The notes beneath the pieces are model-generated. The model was not told the DNA's origin and ran no database searches. It saw nothing but the letters and a program-made list of their open reading frames with translations. From assembly GCA_030063045.1 (NCBI GenBank), contig JAQSEB010000234.1, positions 62,001 through 126,000 on the forward strand: 64,000 nucleotides of DNA. Reading direction: 5' to 3'. The translations under genes were made by a program, and so were the position numbers. Positions 12,301 to 24,059 of the stretch are shown here, piece by piece. The stretch is from Pratylenchus scribneri. Taxonomy: Eukaryota > Nematoda > Chromadorea > Rhabditida > Pratylenchidae. Numbering within the stretch: the stretch's first letter is position 1; each line of letters begins with the position of its first letter.

Positions 12301-15300
12301 AAAATTCTAAAATGTTTATATGCAATAATAATACTCTAGAAATTTTATTTTTGCTTAAAAATTACTTAATATTCAGCTAATTTTTAAATAATATTTTAAA
12401 TTACGTTACAGGACAAAGTGTTTGTGTAGCAGAGTATCATTTCTTAAATAAACTTTCAATTTCAACTATTTTTTTTATTATTTTACCTTGATTCAATATT
12501 TAATTATATGCAAACTTAATCAATTAAATTAGAATGATCTGTAGATCGAAAGATTAACTCCATAATATTTTTCGATTAATGCAAATGTTCAAATTTCCTC
12601 TTCATTAATCTTTTTGTCCAATTCGCCCAATAATAATGCGCGAACAATTGACCAAAAACAAAACCAAAACCCAACATCAGCGATCATCAACTCAGAGTTC
12701 CATCTTTTTTCCAACATTTCTTCCATTTTTCAGCACACCTTATTTTCTTTTGCAGATTCCTGTTTATTGCGTGCGTAAGTCACTCTCATATTTTTGATCC
12801 GCATATTTTCGCGAGCACAAAAATCATTTTTATTAATGTGATTTTCATTCGCATTTTCATCGCACGCACAACTCCAAAGCAGAACCATAATTTTTTTAAT
12901 TATTAATTATTATTATTTTGTTTTAATAATTATCACAAAGAATATTTTCTTCTCCTAAAATTTTATTTTGATTTTTTTATTTATTTATACCAATAATTTA
13001 TTCCTAAAAACAATGGCATTTTCCCAAACTTAGTATCGACCCCTAAACATGGTCAAATAGGGTTCTTTTCAAATCTAATATTGTGTAAAATTAAACCATA
13101 GTTTAAAACTAGCCCTATAAATATATTCCTAAGCCCAAAATTTTGTTATAGCCAAGTTTTATGAGTTTATAAAAGATAAATATTCAAAACGAAAAATTTT
13201 GGATAAATTCCATGTTTCATCATTTTAGAGCTAAATTGTTATTTTTTCTTATACCATCATTTAAGTTGAAATTTAAAAGACGAATTTTACATGAAATCAG
13301 TTTAAATCCATCATATTAAAACCTAAATTAGAATACATTTTTCCCAAATTATGCATCCCACGCAAATATAACGCCATTTCCTTTACTCTATTTATTCCGC
13401 CGACACAAAGATGTGTTCAACAAATTGAGCAAAAAAAAATTCGGCGGTCTCTTTACCCTTCCATATTCATCCATTTCCGCCCTCAGGCGCTCTATGCAAG
13501 CGGAGAACAAACAACACATAAATCTTCGGACATATGAAATACCCTTATTATATTTTTGGGCGAATTTGGGGAATAATAGTCACTCGAGCCAGCCATTTTC
13601 CCATATCCCCTTTATTCATTCTGCCAACCTAAAGCAATGGACCCCCTCCCCCCCCTTTCTTTCCGCCCAATTTTATATTTTCTTCCCTAGAGGGATGAAT
13701 ATAGGGCAAGTGGTGAAATTGAGCACGGACCAAAAATTTTGGATTGGAGGCTGGAGGGTCAGACAATTAGAAGGTTGGAAAACCTTGAAATTGTAATATT
13801 TTCAGGCAAAATTGAAATTTTTAATTAATTTTGTATTCCAATTAATAAATATTTTTTACTGTTTTCCTGAAGCGCCTATCCCAAAAACCAATGAAAATAA
13901 GACAAATTTCGAGGTAATATTTTTAATAAAATTTTAATAATGATAAGTCTGATTTGGGGTTAGACTATTTTGATAAATTCTTTTATCTTTCCTCTTTCTG
14001 GGAAAATAATTTGAAAATTGACATAAAAGAATTAAAAAGTTTCACACGGATTTAGAGACAAAAGGAGAAAAGCATAATAAATATAATGTGTGGCAATATA
14101 ATAGAATCTTTGTCGAAAATTTTTGCATTTGATGCTATTCAATAGTCTAGAAATCTATTAAAATAATTTTTGCGATAATTTTTATCTCTGCACTTTTATT
14201 TTCCTTATTTAGCCTGCTTTTTGGATATTTACATACAATGTTTATCTTGTTTTTTGCGCTCCACCATTTTTGGAACATTCCCCTGAATGAAATTTGAGCC
14301 ATGATACTTATCGTAATAAAAAGATCTCATATACATTTTTCCCAAACCTAATTTACTACAACAGTCGAAAAAAAATTTCTAGCGTTTTCTAAGGAAAATA
14401 GGAATTTTTAATATTTTGTTTGTTAGAGTTTATTCAAAATCAATGGATTAATTGAATTTTCATCAGAAAACCTTTAATAATTCTAAATATTATTATTTTA
14501 AAAAGGCTAAAATAATAAAATTTTTATCAAAAAATGAAGAAGTTTAAAAAAGTAATTATTAAGAAATAAAATTAAAATTTAATAGCAAAAAAAAAATAAA
14601 TTTACGAAATTAATTTTTGTAGCCATTTAGGTTTAGTTTGGGATTGAAATTTAATTTATTAGGGATGAATTGGAATCTTGAAGAAGTCTCTGAATTTTAT
14701 CGATTTTTTGACAAAAATATTTTTTTGTAATTTAACAGTTTAAAATTTGAAATTCGGAATTAACAACACTGTACTCTACAAAGAATCACATCATCCATTC
14801 CAAATTGTTCAATTTTTCTTGAGAGCTATAAAAATTATTTATTCATATTGGTCCGCCTACCAGTGTTTTCATGATAGTGCTAATATGAAATGATAATGAT
14901 ATGATAGTGATATGATAATGATATGATAGTGATATGATAGCACTTTGACTATCATATCAGTATCATATCATTTTGAGAAATTTTCTATCATAAAAAAGTG
15001 ATACTATCATGATAGTATCATGATAGTTGAAAGCAGGCAATTTTCAAAAAATTTTTTAAAATTTTGTCCATTTTTCAAAGAATTTCCAAAAAATTTTTCC
15101 AATTTTTGACTAAATTATTATTCCTGGACCTTTATTGGCATTTTAAGCAATCTAATTTTTTCTTATGAAACTCTCTTTCTTAAATATTCATTAATGAATT
15201 TTTCATATACGATTCTGAATTAAATTTAAAAAATCCAAAATTTAAATAATTTAAAATTTAAAAAAATTTTTTGCATTGGAAGCTTCTGGAAGGATTGGGA

Positions 15301-18300
15301 AATTTTATATTGACCTTAAATATTTATTCAAATTTCTTCAAGCATTCCGGTAGAAAGTTTTTTTAGCCAATATTCTTATAAAAAATGAAATCCAAATAAA
15401 CTTATTTATCTAACAAATGAAAATTATTTAATTTGGAAAGAAAATTTTGTTGAAATGTCGGTATAAAAATTTTTGACGATTTTGTAATATATTTTTCTCG
15501 GTTTTTTCTAAATGATAATGATAGAAAAATGATATGATAATGATAGTGCTAATATGATATGATAATGATATGATAGTGATATGATAGTGATAATTGTCAC
15601 TATCATTATCATATCATATCATTTTGAATGATACCGTTTTGACTATCATATCATTATCATATCATATTGAAAATTTTGGTATCATGAAAACACTGCCGCC
15701 TACACCCATGTTTAGGCCCAATTAAATTGCCAAAAATATATTGATGCTATCATTTTTCGTGTATCCAAAGGAAATGATGGTGAATGTGGGAAAGGGCGGC
15801 ACCACTAAATTCCACAAACAATGGGATAAATTTGGATACAAGAACCAAGTTTCAGGCACTATATAAAGGATAAGAATTTCTTGGAAAATTTTTATTTTTC
15901 TGCCAAATAATATTCTTAAATTATATTTTTAAATCATTTTCAAAATTTTTAAAAAATCAAATTTTTTTATAAAAATCAAAATTAATATTTTTTTATAATT
16001 ACATTAAATGCCCATTAAAATTTTATTTTAATTTTTTTCTCATTATCAATAAAAATTTTAAAAAAGTTAAAAATTCTTAGGTTACAAATTCAGCAAAAAA
16101 ATTTCCAAAAAATTTCTATAAATAAAATGAGCAACAGTAGCGGATTCTACGATAATTTGAGTGTATCGGACGGCGATTTGTCCCTCTCAAATTCGGTGGC
16201 CGCTCAAACTGGGGTGGATCGCCTAAGGCCAAACAATTCCGAATCAAATGTTCGAAATAAGGCAGCGAAAAAGGCTGTTGACGAGGAAACAAATGGCTCA
16301 CCATTGACCACCGAATCCGAGGAGCGAATTGAATTGAAGGTGGCTAAATTCTGAATATTTTTCTTATTAGGCCAAATTATTTGATTGAATATTTAAGGTC
16401 CCATCCCCGTCGTCATTGGAATCAGGAAGTAACCAAAAAGACCAACAGGATCGATCGCCGCATTTGCGAGAAATGGTTTGTTGGCATATATAATTGGAAA
16501 TAACTAGATGGTGGGCTAGCAAAAATTGGAAATCTCGATTCCAGGTCCCTATAAGAATAGAATTTTCCATTCGATTTGGCATAGTTTTTTTAAATTTCAG
16601 AGAAAATTATGAATTTAAAAAATTGAACTGAACTCATACCGGATTTTTAATAATTTTATAATAGCTCAAATAAGATATGTACGTTGAATTTATTTTATAC
16701 TAAACAAAATCCTTCGAAAAAGGACTGGAAGATTACTATTCAGAAAATTAACAATCCAGCATCTAGCTAATTACAGGATTAGTTAATTCAAATTAATGAT
16801 ATAGAAAAATTCAAGATATTCTCTACATTAGGGATTTTTAAGGTATTTTTAAGAATGGTTTTCCATTTTTTGTCAAAAAAAGGAAAAAATGAAGGGCCTC
16901 TTTAAGTCATGGGAATTAGTGTTAGGGTTTAGGGATAGGATTAGTATAGGAACAAATCACCTCACATATCCCTTAATCCATCTCTAGCATCCATATCGGG
17001 GACCATCCTTTATTTTTCCGCATTTTCCCTTTTGACAAAAATGGCAACAAAATTTAACAATATACTTTTTGACAATTTAATACGGAAGTTAGCTTTCATA
17101 TTTTTGATTAAGATGAAAGCCTATGAGAGCATAATCAGCCATGTGGGTGAGGATGTCAATCGGCAAGGCCTTCTCAAAACGCCATTGCGCGCTGCCAAAG
17201 CTTTACTCTATTTCACAAAGGGATATGAGGAAAATTTTGATGGTATATTTTTTGGAAATGATTTTTTATATTTAATTTATTCTAAAGATGTGCTAAATGA
17301 AGCGGTATTTGATGAGGACACGGATGAGATGGTAATTCTTAAATTTTATTTTACTAACAGAAAAATGGCTATCAGAATTTTGTGTTTATTTTGACTAATA
17401 TGTAATATCTCATTATTCTTCAATTAATTAATTAAATTTTTACTATTGGATTATGCTTTTAAAGCATGTTGATATCAAAAATTTTTAATTAAGACCAAAT
17501 AACGAAAGCTATCCGATTTTAGTCTATTTTCCCTTTTTTGTCGTAAATACTTTATACCAAAAACCAAATACATTAGTTTTTCTCTAATTAACTATCCCAA
17601 TTCTGTGCTATAAAATGATAAAAATTTTGCCAAGTTTAATGCTAACATTCACTTTAAAATTTGATTTTTTGTGTAGAATTCGGATGCAAAAATTTCATTC
17701 AAACTGGAAGGAAAAGAGAATCGGATTTTTTTCTAAATATTTTTTATTAAAAAGGTGATCGTCCGTGACATTGAGATGTTCTCCCTTTGTGAACATCATT
17801 TGGTCCCATTTTTGGGCCGTGTCCATATTGGCTATTTACCAAACAAAAAAGTGCTTGGCCTTAGCAAATTGGCCCGAATTGTCGAAATGTTCAGTCGACG
17901 TTTACAAGGTTATTTGCTATTAATTTTATATTAAATTAAAAATTTAAATATATCACTTTAAATGGCTCATAATTTTTGGATTAGTTTTGAAAGCTTCAAA
18001 ATAGTAAAAGTAATTATATTACAAAAATTTTGCAAAAATTATCAATTTGTGGAATTAAATTAAAAGTGCTTGCTAATATGTTTTTTAAATAAATATAATA
18101 TTAAAAATTTACATTTCTTTTGAAAAATTACCGTTTTAGGGGATATATTTTTAAATTAATTTGTGTTCATTAAAATTTTTCTATTTTTTTTACAGTTCAA
18201 GAGCGTTTAACAAAGCAAATTGCTTCGGCTATTTTGCAAGCCGTACATCCAACTGGTGTTGGGGTCGTAATTGAAGCCAGGTAAAAATTACTATTTTATT

Positions 18301-21300
18301 AAATATTAAAAAAGATTTTTAATTCAGTCATATGTGTATGGTTATGCGAGGTGTGCAAAAAATTAATGCAACTACAACAACTTCCTGCATGCTTGGCGTA
18401 TTCCGGTGAGTATAAATAATTTTATTTTTAATTAAAATTATATAGAAAATTCACCAATTATTTTGCCAAATTTGTTATTATAAAAATACAAATTTTATTT
18501 AATTTTTAAATTTTATAATTTGCAAGCAAATAAAATTTTTAGAAAAAATAAATTCTTTAATAATTTCAGTGATGATCCGAAAACGCGCGAGGAATTCCTG
18601 ACATTGATCAAGAAATAAATTTGTTAAACATTCAATATGTGTGATTTGATTGATTGATAAAAAAAGAAAGAAGAGAGAAATTTTTTAATATTTAAAAAAT
18701 TTTGAACGAATATTTTTTGTAATTATTTTTTAGACATGGTTTTTTCACCATTAGATATATATATTGTATTGTATTTTGATTAATGTAAATGATAAAATTT
18801 AAATTTTATTTTATTTGTCAGTGTATAGTAAATTTAAATTTTTTATTTGGATCATTAGAGTCTTATTTTACTTATTTTATTTATTAATAAAAATAAATAT
18901 TGTAATTTTCACCTTCGCATTTTGGTTCCGGTACCCATTTTCCATCCGGCATACATTGCGCATTTGTCGGCTCCGTTGGTTTATAGCTGTAAAAATATTT
19001 TTATTAAAATTTCTCTACAGAAATATAAAATTGACCTACCCAAGTTGACAGCCGAAGGACATTAGGCCCTTTGTCCGATTTAATCCCAGAATGAAGCCAT
19101 TTTCAATGATTGGCACAATGCAGGTGTCAGAAGAAGAAGAATTATTTGCTAAATAGAAAAAATTAATTTAATTTTTAATTAAAAATAAATCCTTTTTCTT
19201 TTAATTTGATTAAAATATTATTTAAAAATTAATAAAATATTTTTGATTCGAATTTCTATTTTAACAAAAATAAAAAAAATTAATTTATATTAAAATTATA
19301 AAAAAATTAAAATTTGTCGTATAAAAAATTAAAATTTTTAAAAAATTACCTTTTGTCAATTTATTTCTTTTTTCTCCCTTTTCCGAAAAGCAATTTTGGC
19401 CACTACCGCTTGCATCGATCAATTTCCAACTTCCGCCTTTTTCGCAAATTAATTTGCCATCACCTTCTCGGCCTATTCCTCTCAATGGTGGGCATTCAAA
19501 ATGGACGATAGAATGGAATGGAAAGAACTTTGTAGCCTCCTTTAATTTTTGATCATTTATCCGGACAATTTTCACATTCAATGGATGTGTGCAATCTTCA
19601 AAAATATTTTAAATTAATATGTAAATTGAGTGGGGCGAGGGTATAGATAAGAGTATATCAATCACTCTATCTTTTGAGGTTGCTTTCCATAAATATTTTC
19701 ACTTAATTTTTACATATATTTTTAAATAAAAAAAAATTTGAGTAAAATTGTGGAATGTTCGCATTTATCAAAAAATGTATAAAAATAAAAATAAAATATC
19801 TCAAATATAATCGGAGAATAAGAAATCTAATTAATTAAGCCTATTCACTTTATCAAATATTTTATTTGTTTATAAGAGTGTGGCTGGATTATAAAAGGAG
19901 TAGAGAAATGAAAAAAATTGATTAGAGAGTGGGTTGAACTAACTATATGCTCAATTTATCACTTTTAATTAGATTGATTATTTTTTATAAATTATTTCAC
20001 TTAATATTTACATATATTTATAATATAAAAGTACTGAGATGAGTAGAATTTTCCTTACATAATAAAATAAAATATCTAAAATAAAAACTGAAGAAGATAT
20101 CAAATAAAAATAAATAATTTAACTTATAAATTTGTTATTTTATTTATTTACGATAATCGTTGGCTGGATTGTAAAGAAATACAGAAATTGATTTTCGAAT
20201 GCTATTAGCTAAACACTCGATTTATCACTTTCACTTTGTTTGTTGCTTCCCATAAATTATTTGACTCTACATTTAAATAAAATTTTAATTTAAAATTAAA
20301 CTTTTTATTAGTTAAATCGAAAAAAGTCCTCAAAAATTATAAAATTAAAAATTAAATTAATTCTTAATTTGGAAAATTTTTTATTTTATTGCAAATTTCA
20401 ATGGCATTTTTAGTCCACCTGCACTTTAGTGCATTTTTAATCTACCTGCACTTTAGTGCATTTTTAATCTACCTGCACTTTAGTGCATTTTTAATCTACC
20501 TGCACTTTAGTGCATTTTTAATCTACCTGCACTTTAGTGCATTTTAAATCTACCTGCACTTTAGTGCACTTTTAGTCCACCTGCACTTTAGTGCATTTTT
20601 AATCTACCTGCACTTTTAGTCCACCTGCACTTTGCATTTTAAATCTACCTGCACTTTTAGTCCACCTGCACTTTGCATTTTAAATCTACCTGCACTTTAG
20701 TGCACTTTTAGTCCACCTGCACTTTAGTGCATTTTTAGTTTAAATTAATTTTATAAAATAAAATTTAAATTAACAAACCGATTGAATAAATGAATTTTGC
20801 AGTGAAATTTTCTGAAACCGCTTGAATTCTAATTTTCACTGTATCCGAGTTGCTTCGAAATTGAAAGGGTGTTCTACAAAAAGGTTAAATTGATTTTTAA
20901 ATAATAAATTTAATTTATTTACTTTTTTGCTAAATCCAATGGAAAAATGTCCTCATCGCCCATTTTGAACTGAAAAAATATTAATTTAAAATATAATTAA
21001 TTTTTTTATAATATTAATATAATTTTAATTTTTAATTTCATTCACTGTTATTTTATCGTCCTCCGTTGCATTTAGTTTATCCAGAAAAATTGTGAATGGA
21101 CAATTTTCATTTGATGCATTTTTACAAGGAATTTTTATGAGCCAAGAGCAATGAATTTCACTGTGAAATTTTTAAAAATTAAAATTAAAAAATTTATTCC
21201 TAAACCTTTCAACTGCTGGCATTAAATTGTGAATTTCGATGGTTCCATATGGGTTATTCAGCAATTGGTTCAAACAAGCTATAAAATAAAAATATTTTAA

Positions 21301-24052
21301 TTTTATTTAAATTTGTTTATTAATTTTTTACCTAATATTTTTAATAACAAAATTAATTTATTTTTACATTTTTTCATTAATTGTTTTTTTTTTTTAATTT
21401 TACACCTCTTTCAAAGGCGACTTGAAATCCTCTGCCAGCATTGGATGTTTTTCTCGCTTTGAATAGGAAGTCAATTTTTTGCGCATTCACTAGCAGGATA
21501 GTTGGTGGCAATTTTAATGAAAAATTTCCAATTTGATAATTTTTATCCAATGAAATTGTCAACCAATCATCTTGGGCCAAATCAAATTTGATGAACTTTA
21601 AATAAGGGAAAAAAATTTATATAATTACAAAATTAATTATTAAAATATTTAAAAAATTAACTTTGATGGCAACAATGCCACGGGCTTGATTTTCAATTGT
21701 CCAATGACAATCCATTGGTACTTTATATAGTCCATTATCTGGGATTGGCATTGGTGTGGAAAATGAGCCATTCTATCAAATTTATATAAATTAAAAATTA
21801 ATTTTTTTTTCGAATTATTTTACCCATGATTCGAAACGTCGATGGCAGAGAGAAGCCTCTAAAAATTAAGTCAAATATATTAAATAACTATTTTTTAAAA
21901 AATAATTTCGCATATTTTGGAGGAAAATAATAAGAGAAAATAATGCCACTTATTAAAGATTTCCCCCCTATTTTTGAGGAAAATAATTCTGTCTTTTTTC
22001 GACGAGAATTATTACGTTTATTTTCTGGCAGAATAATTCCACTCATTTCTGAAGAAAAGTCCGTCCGTTTTATTAAATTTAATTTTTATCTTTTTGAAAA
22101 TTGCTCAAAATATTTATTTTCTTGATTTTACAATTTTTGTAATTCCCACCATCAACGAAATATTGTAATTGAAAATTGCTGCTGCTCTCCAACATTCGCT
22201 GCTTTGATTTAGCGGCACGAGTGAAAATAATTTTAACATTATGTGAAGCTAAAAGCATTGAATTTGAATGTGTGTTGCCAATATTATTCAATATTTTGGT
22301 GGATTCACCGCTTTCCTCATCCACAATTTGAAATTCATCGTCGGCTTGCATATTGAGTGACAAAAACTGGAATTCGAATTAAAATTAATAATAATTAAAT
22401 TTTTGACAGAATAAATGATATTATATAAAACACCGAATTAAATTTATTTTATAAAATTTGATCTTAATTTTACGTTTTTAAAAATAAAAAAATTTAAGAC
22501 AGTAAAACTCAACATTTAATTTGATTCTCGCTCCTGGCTTTTGTTTGATTCTCCATATTTGATTTTGGCATAAATTTTCAGAATTCGAAATTTCTTTCGA
22601 ATTTGGCCGATGGAAATTATTTGATAGGATAATAGCAAAAGGCGCGCTGAAAAAAGGTTATTTAATTGAAATTATTTGGTTTTATTTTAAATGAATTTTT
22701 ATCAGTAAATAAATTTAAAAATTTTAAAATAATTAATTAAATTCTCACGTATATTCCATTGTGTTCAAATTTGTTTGATTATTCTGATCACAAGGACAAT
22801 CTCCACAATGGGATTCATCTTCGCCGTTGGCACAATCCGCAAAGCCATCGCAAATTGCCAAATGCTGGTGTAAATATAAAAATTTTTAATTCAATAAATT
22901 TTGATCTAAATTTTTATTTTTTTTTCGTTTAATTTATTTTTCTTCGATTTTTTAAATTTTAAATTATTTTTAAACCTATTTTGTAAAGATTTTACCGATA
23001 TGCAGCGACTATTGTCTGAACATCGATGTTGAGGTTGAGAATTTGAATCTAAAATTAAATAAAATTTTTTTAAATATTTTAAAAATTATTTAATAAAAAA
23101 ATTCACCAAGATAGCAAGGAAATGTTTGACAAATTGTTGGCAACAAATCTGAACAATTTCGAAGGCGCCATCCAAACTTTAATAAATAATTTTATAAAAA
23201 ATGTTTTATATTTTTAATAATTCCAACTTGATTTTGGTCCACAAAATGGGCATCCCATGAAATGCATAATTTTTCGGCTTTTGAATAATCAATTAAAGCA
23301 ATTTGTGGTTCCAAAGCGGCCCAAATTGGACTGAAAATTTATTAATTAATAAAAATCTTTTCAATAAATTTTTAAATTAAATTTTTATTTTTATTCATAA
23401 TTATTAAAAATTTAATTAAAAAATTAAAAGAATTTTCACTTATAAATGCTGGCACTTTGATTGGATCCAAAACGGTAAATCCGATCAGGTATTTGTCCAA
23501 TTTGGCTCTCATCAAAATTAATAAACCTAAATAAAAAAAAATTATAAAATAGAAAAAATTAATTTTAAATAAAACCAAGCAGTCCAAAATTCGCCATTCC
23601 CATTTTTTGTGTCAAAATTCATTTGGCGGCTTAATTCTTTATGGAGCAGAAAATTTTGTAAATGTAATAATTCATTGGGAAAATTTCTTGAAAAAAATAA
23701 AAAAAATTTTAATTTAATGAAAAAAAAAATCTATGTAAACTTTTCTGTTCGGCAAATCATATTCGCTTCGGCCCAATCTAATTTATTTGATTCTGGTAAT
23801 TTTTTGAAACAATCCGTACCGACCAATTTCCATTCATCTTAAAAAAATTTAAATATTTTTAAATATTTTTTAAATTATTTATTTATTTTTACCATCGGGT
23901 TTAATTGGACAAAATAATTTGAGATCACCAATATTATATTTGAAGTCATCATCGGTTTGGGTCAGTGCAATTTGAATTGAGCAAATTGAAGTAAAAATTA
24001 ATTGAATAAAAATTAATGAATGAGATGAGAAAATTTTGGCAAAATTGAGCAT
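3398..24052 (-). CDS. Large secreted mosaic protein (CTLD, LDLa, CUB x3, sushi, Eph-like, Ly6, HYR)
   Basis: Spliced minus-strand gene, about 38 exons and 1,700 residues, starting at ATG 24052 with a signal peptide and ending at TAA 3398-3400 with AATAAA about 50 bp on. Exon ends were chosen by GT/AG and phase, and all but one junction fit. Modules by approximate residue: C-type lectin 54-209; LDLa 215-255 (exons 22996-23048, 22749-22864, with the [14 protein letters not shown] core); CUB 266-382, 383-494 and 495-604; sushi modules 605-1003 (exons 19350-19595, 19040-19148, 18913-18986, 11607-11813, 11274-11489, 10987-11175, 10597-10752, the last incomplete); basic RKKRQ site near 1020; ephrin-receptor-like region 1030-1247 (10339 down to 7768); Ly6/uPAR 1248-1345 with a CCSDPLCN end; HYR-like 1373-1488; further Cys-rich tail. 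The 8.44-8.58 kb exon lacks a good donor. No transmembrane segment was seen, so it is probably extracellular and adhesive or receptor-associated. Domain calls are by family pattern; the single-gene model is inferred. Confidence 0.8.
5898..6445. mobile_element. Non-autonomous hAT-like element (548 bp)
   Basis: The ends are imperfect inverted repeats, CAAGGTTGCCAT on the left and CAGGGATGCCAT read in from the right. A perfect 8-bp duplication AATTAATT lies at 5890-5897 and 6446-6453, which is the hAT signature. The interior is far more GC-rich than its surroundings, with many TGCCGGGGTTTT-type motifs and two tandem copies of a segment containing CGCTGCGCGGCC near 6050-6105. There is no transposase. 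It sits inside an intron of the large mosaic gene. Confidence 0.85.
8724..8935. repeat. 32-bp tandem repeat
   Basis: About six and a half copies of a 32-bp unit built from CTTTTGTATATCTTATATTT followed by GGATTACATATA. The copies are nearly identical, so the expansion is recent. It lies in an intron of the mosaic gene. The unit length gives overlapping open frames that I regard as accidental. Confidence 0.95.
9664..9985. repeat. 56-bp tandem repeat
   Basis: About six copies of a 56-bp unit that itself contains the motif ATCCGTCAGGAAA twice, once followed by AGCAA and once by TATGCAAAAAA. Copies differ at two or three positions (AACTAG or AATTAG, CATGG or TGTGG). It is intronic within the mosaic gene, between the ephrin-receptor-like exons at 9064-9227 and 10207-10262. 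Confidence 0.95.
14861..15695. mobile_element. Non-autonomous hAT-like element (835 bp)
   Basis: Terminal inverted repeats CAGTGTTTTCATGATA and TATCATGAAAACACTG are perfect. They are flanked by a perfect 8-bp duplication CCGCCTAC at 14853-14860 and 15696-15703. Each end carries an array of TGATATGATAATGATA-like motifs followed by its inverted copy, so each subterminal region can itself fold into a hairpin. The middle is unique AT-rich sequence without coding potential. It is inserted in the 7.1-kb intron, upstream of the GTP cyclohydrolase gene. Confidence 0.92.
16127..18618 (+). CDS. cat-4: GTP cyclohydrolase I
   Basis: Converts GTP to 7,8-dihydroneopterin triphosphate, the first step of tetrahydrobiopterin synthesis; in nematodes it supports dopamine and serotonin production. 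Eight exons join in phase: 16127-16339, 16398-16475, 17113-17242, 17288-17331, 17755-17908, 18196-18280, 18328-18405, 18570-18618, giving 276 residues. The first about 97 residues are a polar, Ser-rich, low-conservation extension. The catalytic domain follows, with the zinc ligands in [10 protein letters not shown] and in the [11 protein letters not shown] segment, and the [11 protein letters not shown] pocket strand. The end [10 protein letters not shown] is typical of the family. Start: ATG 16127, with a possible trans-splice acceptor ATTCAG about 35 bp upstream. The gene lies wholly inside an intron of the opposite-strand mosaic gene. Confidence 0.95.
20405..20740. repeat. 27-bp tandem repeat with internal palindrome
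   Basis: About a dozen copies of a 27-bp unit, CTGCACTTTAGTGCATTTTT followed by AATCTAC. Each unit holds the hairpin TGCACT-TT-AGTGCA. Some copies have AGTCCAC in place of AATCTAC, and a few have lost the palindrome by a short deletion (20610-20680). It is intronic, between the third CUB exons and the first sushi exon of the mosaic gene. Confidence 0.95.
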
Positions 24053-24059
24053 AGTTGAT

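Larger units (their letters stand above)
11814..18912 (-). other. 7.1-kb host intron of the mosaic gene
   Basis: The exon ending at 18913 stops in phase 1 after one base of a codon. The exon starting at 11813 supplies two bases and then continues directly into a sushi cysteine. All neighbouring sushi introns are also phase 1, so the join is natural. The interval holds the opposite-strand GTP cyclohydrolase gene and the transposon at 14861-15695. From 12.0 to 14.8 kb I see only AT-rich sequence without supportable genes. The alternative is that the gene ends at about 18.88 kb, where an unspliced stop and an AATAAA occur, and a second gene begins nearer 12 kb. Confidence 0.7.

Noticed and set aside
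13413..13796. 127-codon plus-strand frame in the large intron
   Set aside because: No ATG at its beginning, no recognisable family, low-complexity segments and no convincing splice partners.
20405..20740. CRISPR-like appearance of direct repeats with palindromes
   Set aside because: Units are contiguous with no unique spacers, and the genome is eukaryotic; it is an ordinary minisatellite.
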